Origin: Pedobacter rhizosphaerae
GTDB lineage: Bacteria > Bacteroidota > Bacteroidia > Sphingobacteriales > Sphingobacteriaceae
DNA: 64,000 nucleotides
Assembly: GCF_900111155.1 (NCBI RefSeq)
Contig: NZ_FOGG01000001.1
Location: forward strand, 62,001-126,000
Reading direction: 5' to 3'
The position numbers and the translations under genes are program-made. This document shows positions 41,269 to 50,822 of the stretch, in pieces. The notes beneath the pieces are model-generated. The model saw nothing but the letters and a program-made list of their open reading frames with translations. It searched no databases and had not been told where the DNA came from. Within the stretch, counting starts at the first letter, position 1, and each line of letters opens with the position of its first letter.

Positions 41269-41276
41269 TATGTTTG
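41269..41276 (+). promoter_or_regulatory. Candidate -7 promoter element (TATGTTTG)
   Basis: Full match to TAnnTTTG, 22 bases before the ATG of the gene at 41299, giving a short ordinary leader. Confidence 0.45.
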
Positions 41277-41298
41277 AATTACCAAACAAATTTTTATA

Positions 41299-41946
41299 AT
41301 GAAAAAAATCTTATTAATGCTCTTTATTGCTGGCATCGGCATGTCTGCTCGTGCGCAATTCGAAGGTTCAAAACAAATTTTTGAAAGTCCGAAGTTAAAT
41401 GTCGAAAAGCCCAATCACAAACTGGTTGCTATCTTGCCCTTTAATACGAAGATCTCGTACAAGAAAATGCCTAAAAACTTTAATGCTGAGGCTAACAAAG
41501 ACCAGGAAAAAACTATGTCTAAATCTATACAATCAAGTATGTATACTTTTTTGTTACGGAAAGCAAGCAACTACACTGTTGAATTTCAAGATCCAGACAA
41601 GACCAATATATTATTAAAAAAAGCAGGGGTACAGGATAAGCTAGACGAGTTGACTAAGGATGAGGTAGCCAAGATTTTAGGCGTTGACGCTGTTTTGGGT
41701 GGTAACTTTGAAACAGAACAATCAAAATCAGAAGCTGGAGCAATAGCATCTGCTGTATTATTCGGCGGTTTTGGAGGTAAAACAGGAACCGGTACATTAA
41801 CCCTTACTTTGAATAGCGGTGCTTCAGGCGATTTACTTTGGAGGTTTTTCAAGACCATGAATGATAACATCACTACATCAACAGATGACCTGGTAGAGCA
41901 CATGATGAGAAAAGTTTCCAGAAATTTTCCGTATTCAAAATCATAA
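41299..41946 (+). CDS. Secreted CsgG/GNA1162-like protein
   Basis: A 215-residue protein with a signal peptide (MKKILLMLFIAGIGMSARAQ). The fold pattern is that of the CsgG/TolB-N-like group: 'LVAILPFNTKISYKK', then 'SIQSSMYTFLLRKA' and 'EVAKILGVDAVLGGNFE'. 'GTGTLTLTLNSGASGDLLWRF' follows. Relatives are outer-membrane-associated lipoproteins or periplasmic proteins, but no lipobox cysteine is visible. The function is unknown. Confidence 0.82.
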   Translation: MKKILLMLFIAGIGMSARAQFEGSKQIFESPKLNVEKPNHKLVAILPFNTKISYKKMPKNFNAEANKDQEKTMSKSIQSSMYTFLLRKASNYTVEFQDPDKTNILLKKAGVQDKLDELTKDEVAKILGVDAVLGGNFETEQSKSEAGAIASAVLFGGFGGKTGTGTLTLTLNSGASGDLLWRFFKTMNDNITTSTDDLVEHMMRKVSRNFPYSKS

Positions 41947-41965
41947 ATCAAGAATTTCTTACATA

Positions 41966-42005
41966 AAGGGCCATTAAGTTTTTCACCTTAATGGTCCTTC
42001 TTTTA
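41966..42005. terminator. Bidirectional terminator
   Basis: Arms AAGGGCCATTAA (41966-41977) and TTAATGGTCCTT (41988-41999) pair with one G-U and are followed by a T-rich run. It separates the convergent CsgG-like and M14 peptidase genes. Confidence 0.85.
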
Positions 42006-42011
42006 TGCTTA

Positions 42012-44705
42012 CTATTTATACAACTGATTAAAAATCAACTTGAATGTGCCATGAGTTTGTGCCCTAAAAGCAATCTCAGGTCCGAATGCAAAGAGTTTTC
42101 CTTTCCCAACATTGGCTTCAAATGCCGTTACTCCATCTTGTAAATAGGCCTGGCCCCAGGCCCAACCACTTCTTAAAGGTGTTGCCGATTCAAACCACAT
42201 CAAGGGTATAATTTTACCAGTTGCAATGGCATCTCCGGTTAATTTAAAAACAGGGCTATTATCGAAATAAACATCTGCTTCTTTTTCCATACCCCAGGTT
42301 GATGGCGATTTAGTATCTACCTCCACATTCAAAACACTGCCAGGAACATAGTATTTTTCATTCGGCAAACGCTTTTCCTGACTGTTTACAATTTCAACCA
42401 TAGCATTTCTAACTGGTAAACCTAAATGGTAGGCCAAATTGGTGCTACTGCCAATGGTTAATATATTTCCTCCCTCCGACAAAAATTTCTTCAGTTGAGG
42501 AATTGATTTATCTGTAGTGATTCTACCTAAGCGATTTCTAAATTCAGCTGGAATTTCATCAGCCGCAGGGCTTGCATTTCTTCCTCCAAAGCCACCTGCC
42601 TGAAGAGAAGGAATGGCTCCACCAACAAAAATGATGATGTCATACCTGGATTTTAAATTGCCTGCGTCAATATCCTGAGGATAAATAACCGTTGCATTAT
42701 AGTGGTATTGCTCCATAATAAAACGCATCCAGCCCGAAGCCATAGAACCTCCGTAAGTATCCCAAAGACCTATCCGGGCAGAAGAAATTTTGATTTTATC
42801 TTTTGGCAATGACGCTGCTTTCAATTTAACATTCGCCTTTTCCAATATAGATTTTCCTGCCGATGAAACATAAAAATCTCCATTTTCGGCGGCACGGTAA
42901 ACTTCTACCTTTTGCTTTAGTAAATCATTTACGGTAGTGTAAGAATCATTTTGCGCTGCACTTAAAACATAGCCAGATGCCGAGACTGGCTTATATTCAG
43001 GGCTCAATAATTTCCCATATGGATTCCGCTCAAACGGACCTTCAAAATTATCTAAAATCCGGTCAAACTTAACGTTCATAAGATAGGCCAAAGTCCACCC
43101 TGCCGCATCGTATGGTGGAATTGGAGCTCCACCCTCATATTTAAAATCGTTAGGATGATCCTGAGGTTCGAACATATCCAAAACGTGTGGCCTGAAAGCC
43201 TGATCGGTTTTTACCACATAGCTACCCGCAGGATACTTCTTTCCTGCCACAGTAAAATCAGCTGTTGCTTTTTGAACCACAATTCCCGTTCTGATTAATG
43301 CATTTAAAAACTTAATAGCAGAATTAAAATCTGCCTGATCTGCCGAAATAATATACCCTCTTGCATCTCTGTTTGCAGGTGCTTTCATTACGGTGTCAAA
43401 ATATTGGTTACTCATTGCTGGTCTTTGTCCATATTCAAAATCTCCCGTAGGAACGGTTCCTGTAGCTTTTTTAGCCGCATTGTTTATGGCATCAATTTTT
43501 TTAGGAGAGAAAGACCAGGTATCTTGTTTTCCTCTTTCGATGGAGTTTTTACCCATCTGGTAGATATTAAACAACAGCTCATCTCTATAGCGTTGCGCAT
43601 AATTTAATACGGCATAGTTTAAGGAAACTGAATAATCTATTGAATTTTTAAAGTACCATTTCCTTGGCGTTACCGGATTAGGGGAGTCACTATTCGGCAA
43701 AAGCCTGGAAGGCACTAAGGGAATCTCTGATGGCGTTGGACTGCCCACTATTTCTGTCAACAAGCCTATCATATTATGGAAATAAGTGGTTGTTCTTAGT
43801 CCACCGTTATACCAGGTAGAAAAAACGGAGCCTCCACGTTGTGTATACCCCGGCTTACCCTCTACATTCATTCTGGTGTGCATAGCTGCACCAACGGCAT
43901 CTAAACTGGTCAAAAGGGTTGCATCAAAAACATAGTTAAAAGGGTCGCGATATGGAGGGCCGGCTACAACCGTTCCGGCAGGCCCTGCCTGATGGTGATT
44001 GTACATAATCTGTGGGATCCATTCTACAAAAAGTTGCCTCCCAATATTTTGGGTTTCTTTTAAGTTGAGCATGAAAAAATCGCGGTTATTATCGTGTCCC
44101 GCATATTTTTCATATAACCTCGGTAGTCCAGATAGGGTCCTTTTTGTTTGATCCTTCTGCCGCATATACCAATTGCTCACCAGTTCTTGTCCATCGGGAT
44201 TAGCATGCGTGAAGAGAATAATTACATGATCTAAAATCCGTAAGGTTTCAGGGTCTGATTTTGAACTAAATTCATACGCAGTTTGTATCAATTGATGTGT
44301 CCCAACTGTTTCTGTGGCGTGCAGGCCACCATCTATCCAAACAATGGCTTTTCCTTCCTGAGATAGTGCTTTCGCTTGTTCTTTTGTAATCTCTGCATGG
44401 GCAAGCTGTTGCGAGATTTCCTTATACCGATCTAATTTTTGAATATTTTCTGGCGAAGAAACAATCAGCATATACTGACTTCTCCCTTCTTCGGTTTTAC
44501 CGATATCGACCAATTTGACCCTTTTTGAACTTTCTGCCAGCTTTTTAAAATAAGCTTCTGTTTGGGTATAGGTAGCCAGCTGATAGTTATCGCCGATATC
44601 AAATCCGAAATGAGATTTAGGGCTGGGTACCTCTTGGGCAACAGCCGAAAATCCTACTCCCAGAAAAAAAATAAAAGAGATCTTTTTGAGGTAGTTTTTG
44701 ATCAT
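42012..44705 (-). CDS. M14 family zinc carboxypeptidase, secreted
   Basis: An 897-residue secreted protein. After a signal peptide (1-24) comes an M14 carboxypeptidase domain with zinc ligands H129 and E132 in 'DGGLHATETVGTHQ'; 'MYNHHQAGPAGTV' may supply the third. The C-terminal half includes a GATase1-like module (about 650-760, 'YDIIIFVGGAIPSLQ' to 'GNILTIGSSTNLAYHLG'). Such large M14 proteins are common in Bacteroidota and probably digest peptides or cell-wall stems in the periplasm. A TATATTTG element lies 25 bases upstream. Confidence 0.9.
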   Translation of the reverse strand: MIKNYLKKISFIFFLGVGFSAVAQEVPSPKSHFGFDIGDNYQLATYTQTEAYFKKLAESSKRVKLVDIGKTEEGRSQYMLIVSSPENIQKLDRYKEISQQLAHAEITKEQAKALSQEGKAIVWIDGGLHATETVGTHQLIQTAYEFSSKSDPETLRILDHVIILFTHANPDGQELVSNWYMRQKDQTKRTLSGLPRLYEKYAGHDNNRDFFMLNLKETQNIGRQLFVEWIPQIMYNHHQAGPAGTVVAGPPYRDPFNYVFDATLLTSLDAVGAAMHTRMNVEGKPGYTQRGGSVFSTWYNGGLRTTTYFHNMIGLLTEIVGSPTPSEIPLVPSRLLPNSDSPNPVTPRKWYFKNSIDYSVSLNYAVLNYAQRYRDELLFNIYQMGKNSIERGKQDTWSFSPKKIDAINNAAKKATGTVPTGDFEYGQRPAMSNQYFDTVMKAPANRDARGYIISADQADFNSAIKFLNALIRTGIVVQKATADFTVAGKKYPAGSYVVKTDQAFRPHVLDMFEPQDHPNDFKYEGGAPIPPYDAAGWTLAYLMNVKFDRILDNFEGPFERNPYGKLLSPEYKPVSASGYVLSAAQNDSYTTVNDLLKQKVEVYRAAENGDFYVSSAGKSILEKANVKLKAASLPKDKIKISSARIGLWDTYGGSMASGWMRFIMEQYHYNATVIYPQDIDAGNLKSRYDIIIFVGGAIPSLQAGGFGGRNASPAADEIPAEFRNRLGRITTDKSIPQLKKFLSEGGNILTIGSSTNLAYHLGLPVRNAMVEIVNSQEKRLPNEKYYVPGSVLNVEVDTKSPSTWGMEKEADVYFDNSPVFKLTGDAIATGKIIPLMWFESATPLRSGWAWGQAYLQDGVTAFEANVGKGKLFAFGPEIAFRAQTHGTFKLIFNQLYK

Positions 44706-44730
44706 AATAAGTTTAGTTTGATGGATAAAC

Positions 44731-44738
44731 CAAATATA
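44731..44738 (-). promoter_or_regulatory. Candidate -7 promoter element of M14 gene (TATATTTG)
   Basis: Full match to TAnnTTTG on the minus strand, 25 bases before the ATG at 44705. Confidence 0.45.
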
Positions 44739-44894
44739 ATATAGATTATTTGCTGTAATTCGCTTGCGCTAAATTTGTTACAGACGGTCAATTTGGATCC
44801 AATTCGTTCAAAAATTGCGTTAATCATCAAAATCCTCCTCCTTAATAGTTACATTTGCCTTTGATGTAAGTTCTTAACTTTATTTTTTCATCAA

Positions 44895-45075
44895 CCGGTG
44901 AGGGTCCTCGGTGTAATATCGAGGTTAATAGGGAATCGTGTGAAAATCACGAGCTGTCGCGCAACTGTAAATCTTGTCTGTAAAAAAGACAACAGTTTTA
45001 TCATTAATGCCACTGTACTTTTAAGGTATGGGAAGGCGATAAAATTGGGGATAAGTCAGGAGACCTGCCTTAATC
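44895..45075 (+). ncRNA. Cobalamin (B12) riboswitch
   Basis: The region holds the conserved parts of the cobalamin riboswitch in order: a 'GGTTAATAGGGAA' segment (44923-44935), a small hairpin, the B12 box core 'GCGCAACTGTAA' (44959-44970), 'GCCACTGT' (45009-45016), 'GGGAAGGCG' (45030-45038) and the closing 'AAGTCAGGAGACCTGCC' (45053-45069). It lies 207 bases before metE, the B12-independent methionine synthase. Bound B12 should switch off metE. The expression platform was not resolved. Confidence 0.95.
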
Positions 45076-45281
45076 GAATTGACGATGCTTTCGCGTTATA
45101 AAGCCATTGGTCAGGTCTGATAGGTACAATAGAATATAATTTTATTCCGTTTTGCTCGAAGCATTTTTGCAGATGAGCGGATACATTATGCCTCAAACTT
45201 TTCCACTGAATTATAGCGCAAAGCATTATAAAATATTGCACAAAGAGCTTTTAATGATTTTTTCACTTAATCTTTAAAAGA

Positions 45282-47621
45282 ATGCAAACGCAAAATCTGG
45301 GCTATCCGCGAATAGGTAGCCAACGCGAACTGAAAAAAATCTGCGAAAATTATTGGGCAGGAAAAACAGGTTACAAAAATGTACTCCAGGTGGGTAAAAA
45401 CATCCGCCATGAAAATTGGCAGTTACAAAAAGAAGCAGGAATTGATATTATCCCTTCCAACGACTTTTCCTTCTATGATCATGTGCTCGATCACTCCTTA
45501 ATGTTTGGTGCCATCCCTAAAAGGTACAATGAAGTGATATTGAAAAAGGGAAATGCCGAACTAGATCTATATTTTGCCATGGCCAGAGGCTATCAAAAGG
45601 AAGACTTGGACGTGGTTGCCATGGAAATGACCAAATGGTTCGACACCAATTACCACTATATTGTTCCGGAATTTTATAAAGACCAGCCTTTTAAACTATT
45701 TTCTACTAAAATTATCGACGAGTTTTACGAAGCCAAGCAATTGGGCATTAAAAGTAAACCCGTATTGATTGGTCCTGTTTCTTACCTTCTTTTAGGAAAA
45801 GAGAAGGAGAGTGGTTTCGAAAAAATCGACCTGTTTAAAAATCTTCTTCCTGTATATATCGAGATTTTAACCCGATTGGTTGCGCTGGATGCAGAATACG
45901 TTCAGTTTGATGAGCCTTTCCTGACTTTAGATCTTACAGAAAAGGAACAAGCTGCCTATCAGCATGTTTACAAGGAAATTAGAAAAGCTTTTCCTAAATT
46001 AAAAATTGTATTAGCCACCTATTTTGAAGGTTTAGGCAATAATCTGGCCTTAACCACCTCACTCCCTGTCAACATATTACACATTGATTTAGTCCGCGCA
46101 GAAAGTCAACTCGAAACCGTTATTGCCTCACTTGGCGAAGATAGAATATTATCGCTTGGTTTGGTTGATGGTAGAAATATCTGGAAAAACGACTTCTCTA
46201 AATCCAGCGCAATTATTAATCAAGCCGTACAAAAGCTTGGATCAGAAAGAGTTTGGATAGCTCCATCATGCTCGCTTATTCACTCGCCCGTAGATTTAGA
46301 CAACGAAACGGATGAACAAAACCTAGCTGCAGAAGTTAAACAATGGCTGTCTTTTGCTAAACAAAAAGTAACCGAGGTAGTTATTTTAAAGAAATTAGCT
46401 ACGCAAGAAAGCCCTGCATCTACCCAGCAAAAATTGGAAGAAAACCTGATTGCCATTAATAACAGGGAAACTTCAACCCTCATTCACAATCAGGCAGTAA
46501 AGCAACGTGTTCAGGCTTTAGAAGAGAAAGATGCCGAAAGGTTAAATCCTTTTTCTACCAGAAAAGTTAAACAGCAATCGTTAAACTTACCTCAATATGC
46601 CACTACCACCATCGGTTCTTTCCCGCAAACAATCGAAGTTAGAAGCTGGAGAGCTAAGTTTAAAAAAGGCTTATTTACCACAGAAGAATACAATAGCTTA
46701 ATAGCTGAAGAAACTGCAAAAGCAGTAAAATGGCAGGAAGAAATTGACCTTGATGTTTTGGTTCATGGCGAATTTGAACGCAATGACATGGTAGAATATT
46801 TTGGTGAACAACTGGCTGGTTTTGCCTTTTCTAAAAACGGATGGGTGCAAAGCTATGGCTCGCGATGTGTGAAGCCTCCAATTATTTTTGGTGATGTTTC
46901 TCGCCCGAAACCCATGACGGTAAAATGGACTTCTTATGCACAGTCGTTAACTTCCAGGTACATGAAAGGGATGTTAACGGGCCCTGTAACCATCTTACAA
47001 TGGTCGTTTGTAAGAAATGATCAGCCACGCGCTGAAACCTGTACTCAAATTGCCTTAGCAATTCGTGATGAAGTTGTTGACCTGGAAAAAGCGGGCATTA
47101 AAATCATTCAGATTGATGAACCTGCCATTAGAGAAGGGTTACCTTTACGCAAAGCAGATTGGCAAAATTACCTAAACTGGGCGGTTAAAGCATTTAGAAT
47201 TTCTGCGAGTGGGGTACAAGATGAAACACAGATCCATACCCACATGTGCTACTCCGAATTCAATGACATTATCCAGAACATTGCAGATATGGATGCCGAT
47301 GTGATTACCATAGAAACTTCCCGTTCTCAGATGGAACTTTTAGATGCCTTTGCAGATTTCAAATATCCAAATGAAATTGGCCCCGGTGTTTATGACATCC
47401 ACTCTCCAAGGGTGCCTAAAAGGGAGGAAATGATTACTTTACTTCAAAAAGCACAATCAGTAATCCCAGCAGAACAACTTTGGGTAAACCCAGATTGCGG
47501 CCTAAAAACCCGCGGTTGGGATGAAACTAAAAAAGCGCTCATTGAAATGGTTGAAGCCGCGAAAGAGATGCGAAAAACAGTACCCGTTTTAGCTGCAGAC
47601 TTTCAAATCAATTCCTATTAA
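45282..47621 (+). CDS. metE: Cobalamin-independent methionine synthase
   Basis: A 779-residue MetE, which transfers a methyl group from 5-methyl-tetrahydrofolate (triglutamate) to homocysteine. It has the usual two-barrel layout. The zinc ligands H654 and C656 ('HTHMCYSEF'), E678 and C739 ('NPDCGLKTRGW') are all present. The cobalamin riboswitch upstream predicts that the enzyme is made only when B12 is scarce, with a B12-dependent MetH elsewhere. Confidence 0.97.
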   Translation: MQTQNLGYPRIGSQRELKKICENYWAGKTGYKNVLQVGKNIRHENWQLQKEAGIDIIPSNDFSFYDHVLDHSLMFGAIPKRYNEVILKKGNAELDLYFAMARGYQKEDLDVVAMEMTKWFDTNYHYIVPEFYKDQPFKLFSTKIIDEFYEAKQLGIKSKPVLIGPVSYLLLGKEKESGFEKIDLFKNLLPVYIEILTRLVALDAEYVQFDEPFLTLDLTEKEQAAYQHVYKEIRKAFPKLKIVLATYFEGLGNNLALTTSLPVNILHIDLVRAESQLETVIASLGEDRILSLGLVDGRNIWKNDFSKSSAIINQAVQKLGSERVWIAPSCSLIHSPVDLDNETDEQNLAAEVKQWLSFAKQKVTEVVILKKLATQESPASTQQKLEENLIAINNRETSTLIHNQAVKQRVQALEEKDAERLNPFSTRKVKQQSLNLPQYATTTIGSFPQTIEVRSWRAKFKKGLFTTEEYNSLIAEETAKAVKWQEEIDLDVLVHGEFERNDMVEYFGEQLAGFAFSKNGWVQSYGSRCVKPPIIFGDVSRPKPMTVKWTSYAQSLTSRYMKGMLTGPVTILQWSFVRNDQPRAETCTQIALAIRDEVVDLEKAGIKIIQIDEPAIREGLPLRKADWQNYLNWAVKAFRISASGVQDETQIHTHMCYSEFNDIIQNIADMDADVITIETSRSQMELLDAFADFKYPNEIGPGVYDIHSPRVPKREEMITLLQKAQSVIPAEQLWVNPDCGLKTRGWDETKKALIEMVEAAKEMRKTVPVLAADFQINSY

Positions 47622-47627
47622 ACTTCG

Positions 47628-47667
47628 CTTTGGCAACTTTCTCAACAGAAAGTTGCCAAAGTTTTTT
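47628..47667 (+). terminator. Rho-independent terminator of metE
   Basis: A 15-bp perfect stem (47628-47642 with 47647-47661) with a four-base loop, followed by TTTTTT. Confidence 0.95.
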
Positions 47668-47687
47668 ACAGATCATACCTTTAGCCC

Positions 47688-48074
47688 ATGACCCTAGAAG
47701 AAAGAATAGAAAACTCTAAAACCAGTATTTTTAAAGCCGTATTCCCGAATACCACCAATCATTACGACACTTTATTTGGTGGAACAGCCATGCACATGAT
47801 GGACGAAGTAGCCTTTATCACTGCTACACGTTTTAGCCGGCAAATAATGGTAACGGTAAGCAGCGACAGAATAGATTTTAAAAAACCCATCCCTGCAGGT
47901 TCAATTGTAGAATTGGTTGGTAAAGTGATCCATGTAGGAAATACCAGTCTGAAAGTAAATGTAGAAATTTACATCGAACAGATGTACGCAGAAGGCAGAG
48001 AGTTAGCCGTTCACGGCGATTTTACCTTCGTAGCCATAGATGAGCATAAGAAACCTGTTCAGGTTATCAAGTAA
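47688..48074 (+). CDS. Acyl-CoA thioesterase (hotdog fold)
   Basis: A 128-residue hotdog protein of the YciA/acyl-CoA hydrolase type. 'NHYDTLFGGTAMHMMDEVAF' includes the catalytic Asp of the family, and 'DFKKPIPAGSIVELVGKVIH' is conserved. It hydrolyses acyl-CoA esters in the cytoplasm. A TACCTTTA word (7 of 8 matches to the -7 element) lies four bases before the ATG. Confidence 0.9.
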   Translation: MTLEERIENSKTSIFKAVFPNTTNHYDTLFGGTAMHMMDEVAFITATRFSRQIMVTVSSDRIDFKKPIPAGSIVELVGKVIHVGNTSLKVNVEIYIEQMYAEGRELAVHGDFTFVAIDEHKKPVQVIK

Positions 48075-48140
48075 TCATTGTAAAACATCCGGAAAAAGAT
48101 ATAACAGTTCATTATCCTAACCACTTAGCTTTATTCAATT

Positions 48141-48806
48141 ATGGAAAATCAACCTACAATAGAAGATTTAAAAGCCATTGCCAAACAATTAAGCTGCCCT
48201 GAAGGTGAGCATGGTGTAAAAACAGGGGAGGTAATGAACGTTAACAATATCGGAATGACGCAGGCTGCCATAGATGCGCTAAGCCTTCAACCTCATGATC
48301 ATATTTTAGAAATTGGACCTGGGAATGCCGGGCATCTTGCCTATCTGTTAAAAAAAGCCAGTAACCTCCAGTATCAGGGAGCCGATATCTCTGAAACGAT
48401 TCTTGCTGAGGCCAGGAAAATAAATGAACCTTTTATCGCAGCAGCTCAGGCCAGTTTTGAACTTACAGATGGCGAAACTTTACCTTTTCCAAGTGACAGC
48501 TTCGAAAAAATATTCACGGTTAATACCCTCTATTTCTGGAAGAATACAGGCGATTATTTACAAGAGATAGAACGTGTTTTGAAGCCGGATGGATTATTCG
48601 TCCTGTGTTTTGCAGATAAGACCTTTATGGAAAAACTTCCTTTTACCCCTTATGGCTTCCAATTATACAACCTTTCTGAATCCGAGAGTTTATTGGTTAG
48701 GAATGGCTTTAATGTTATAAAGAAAATCACGAACACCGAAGAGATAAATAGCAATGCCGGTTTCAAAGTGACCAGAGATTACCATGTTATCATTGCAAAA
48801 CGATAG
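48141..48806 (+). CDS. Class I SAM-dependent methyltransferase
   Basis: A 221-residue methyltransferase (Methyltransf_11/UbiE type). Motif I 'ILEIGPGNAGHLAYLL' binds SAM, and 'LPFPSDSFEKIFTVNTLYFW' and 'RVLKPDGLFVLCF' follow in the normal order. The substrate cannot be read from the sequence. It stands between the thioesterase and the convergent cdsA gene. Confidence 0.88.
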   Translation: MENQPTIEDLKAIAKQLSCPEGEHGVKTGEVMNVNNIGMTQAAIDALSLQPHDHILEIGPGNAGHLAYLLKKASNLQYQGADISETILAEARKINEPFIAAAQASFELTDGETLPFPSDSFEKIFTVNTLYFWKNTGDYLQEIERVLKPDGLFVLCFADKTFMEKLPFTPYGFQLYNLSESESLLVRNGFNVIKKITNTEEINSNAGFKVTRDYHVIIAKR

Positions 48807-48808
48807 TT

Positions 48809-49618
48809 TTAATAAAGAATCAGGTACAAGTAGGCATAAACAACAGGAGCCGCTAATAAAAGGCCATCAAAGCGATCTAAAAGCCCTCCATGGCCTGGCA
48901 GTAAGCCTCCACTGTCTTTAGTGTCTAAGCTTCTTTTCAACATAGATTCAACCAGGTCGCCCAGGGTACCGAAACTGGCAATTAGCACAGCCATTCCAAC
49001 CCAAATTATAGCCACATTTTCTGTAAAGATAAAAGACAGGCCAATTGCTACCAGTACGCTGGTAAACATTCCACCGAAAAATCCTTCCCAGCTCTTTTTT
49101 GGAGAGTGCCTTTCAAATAACTTACGTTTCCCAAATTTCATCCCAAAAAGATAAGCTCCGGTATCGTTTGCCCAAAGCATCAGTAAAAAAGCCAATGGGA
49201 AATGAAAGTTATAATGATTCCAGTCTTTTAAAAAGCCCAGGGCGTGAAAGAAGCAGAAGGGGATGGTAACATAAACAAAGCCCACAAAGGTGTAAGAAAT
49301 ATTTGCGAATGGAATTTTATTCTTCTTGTAAAGCTCTGTAATGAAAACCGAAAAAATTAACGGAATACAAAGCAGCAAATATTTTACATCATACTTCAAA
49401 TAATGTAATCCTGCAGCCATTAAAAAAATCAGGGCTCCTGCAACTAATCCGATATTTCTATGTGGACGAATACCAGAGTTTTTAATCAGTTTATAAAACT
49501 CAAATAAAGATAATACACTTAGAATCAGATAAAAAACAGTAAAAACATAGCTATCTAAAAGAATAGATGCCAGCATGACTATGGTAAAGAAAAAAGCGGT
49601 TATTGCCCTGGTTTTCAT
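48809..49618 (-). CDS. cdsA: Phosphatidate cytidylyltransferase
   Basis: A 269-residue integral membrane enzyme that makes CDP-diacylglycerol for phospholipid synthesis. About seven to eight helices are seen. The CDS signature near the C-terminus is complete: 'SMLKRSLDTKDSGGLLPGHG' then 'GLLDRFDGLL'. It is the last gene of the CPBP-DUF2007-cdsA run and stops two bases from the convergent methyltransferase. Confidence 0.95.
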   Translation of the reverse strand: MKTRAITAFFFTIVMLASILLDSYVFTVFYLILSVLSLFEFYKLIKNSGIRPHRNIGLVAGALIFLMAAGLHYLKYDVKYLLLCIPLIFSVFITELYKKNKIPFANISYTFVGFVYVTIPFCFFHALGFLKDWNHYNFHFPLAFLLMLWANDTGAYLFGMKFGKRKLFERHSPKKSWEGFFGGMFTSVLVAIGLSFIFTENVAIIWVGMAVLIASFGTLGDLVESMLKRSLDTKDSGGLLPGHGGLLDRFDGLLLAAPVVYAYLYLILY

Positions 49619-49664
49619 TTAGGTTAGCGTAAAAGGTGTAAGATTTAAAGTCGTTCTGATTGCA

Positions 49665-49871
49665 TTAGTCAATTTCATTTTCGACAATGTATTCAATGGC
49701 CTTATCAAAATCAGCTTTGTGAACTAAAACATTAATTTCTCCAATGTGATAGGCAGAGAGCTGCTTATTCATGGTTACTGCCGGAATTCCTGCTTCTGTT
49801 AATCCTTGTTTCAATACTTCGGCTGCAAAGGCATCGGCCGTTGTATATACCTTAATCCAATTTTCGCTCAC
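49665..49871 (-). CDS. DUF2007 small protein
   Basis: A 68-residue protein matching DUF2007 ('WIKVYTTADAFAAEVLKQGL', 'GIPAVTMNKQLSAYHIGEI'). It folds as a small alpha/beta unit of the kind seen in signal-protein-like domains; its role is unknown. The start is a GTG, and it overlaps the 3' end of the CPBP gene by 20 bases, showing translational coupling. Confidence 0.88.
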   Translation of the reverse strand: MSENWIKVYTTADAFAAEVLKQGLTEAGIPAVTMNKQLSAYHIGEINVLVHKADFDKAIEYIVENEID

Positions 49872-50778
49872 GCTGTGCTATATCTTTAAAAAATTTAAAC
49901 AAAGCTATGGTAATTATTGCACTAATTAAATACCCATACCATGGAAAGCCTAAAGGTTCGTCTGCTTTATCTAAGGGGATATGATGCTTCTGCATATATA
50001 ATGCCGCACAAACCGCATACGCATTATTGATAAAATGAGCTGCTATTGCATACCAAATGCTCTGACCGTAATAATAGAGGTAACCAAAACCAGCACCCAA
50101 AAGCATTCGGGGAACAAAGCCATAAAATTGCATGTGTATGGCACTAAATAGAATGGCAGCAATCCAAATGGCAGCATGATGATTTCCAAAAGCCCGATAT
50201 AAACTTCTCTGAACGCCGCCTCTAAACATTAACTCTTCACCTATAGCGGGAAGAACAGCAATCACAATTAAATTGATGATGAAGTCCCAATTGTTCCTAA
50301 CCGTTATTAACTTTATGGTTGTTTGCATTGCTGCATCTTCCATGGTCTTCATCCATACCTGAATATCCTTTAAGAAATCCGGAAAGATCATTTTTTGATT
50401 AGTCAGCGTAACCCATTCCATTATCGGCATACTCGCAATCATGATGATCAAAACCATCCCCAAGAGTAAAAATGCAGGCTTTTTAAAGCTATAAAAGGTG
50501 GTGATTTTTTTTCGCTCAGTAATGGCCAAAGCCAGCGCAGGAACAGCCATCAAACCAATTGAAGTGCTTAAAGATTGAAGAATTTTAAATGCATTCACAT
50601 TATCAGCAGTAATCTCCTGACCCAAAATCTCTTGCAATATATTTAAACCATAAAAAGGAATAATGATTCCCAAAGCCAGTACACTGAAGATCAATGAACC
50701 CAAAATAGCGTAAGCTAAAAGTAAAAGTAATTGCAAGAAAGGATTGATTTCCTCTCGGTTAGGTGTTACAAAATTCAT
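49852..50778 (-). CDS. CPBP family intramembrane glutamic protease
   Basis: A 308-residue membrane protein with about eight helices. The three CPBP (Abi/CAAX-like) motifs are present: 'GEELMFRGGVQRSLYR', 'ILFSAIHMQFYG' and 'AIAAHFINN'. Family members are intramembrane proteases or prenyl-protein processing enzymes. First gene of the run with DUF2007 and cdsA, divergent from dusB. Confidence 0.9.
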   Translation of the reverse strand: MNFVTPNREEINPFLQLLLLLAYAILGSLIFSVLALGIIIPFYGLNILQEILGQEITADNVNAFKILQSLSTSIGLMAVPALALAITERKKITTFYSFKKPAFLLLGMVLIIMIASMPIMEWVTLTNQKMIFPDFLKDIQVWMKTMEDAAMQTTIKLITVRNNWDFIINLIVIAVLPAIGEELMFRGGVQRSLYRAFGNHHAAIWIAAILFSAIHMQFYGFVPRMLLGAGFGYLYYYGQSIWYAIAAHFINNAYAVCAALYMQKHHIPLDKADEPLGFPWYGYLISAIITIALFKFFKDIAQRERKLD

Positions 50779-50784
50779 TATTTG

Positions 50785-50792
50785 TACCTTTG
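50785..50792 (+). promoter_or_regulatory. Candidate -7 promoter element of dusB (TACCTTTG)
   Basis: Full match to TAnnTTTG, 30 bases before the ATG at 50823. It supports that start, since an earlier in-frame start at 50763 would lie upstream of the promoter. Confidence 0.5.
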
Positions 50793-50822
50793 TATGTTTT
50801 TATAAGTGTTGAAGATAGAAAA

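Noticed and set aside
44895..45101. A short frame across the riboswitch
   Set aside because: The conserved cobalamin riboswitch blocks explain the sequence; no coding resemblance.
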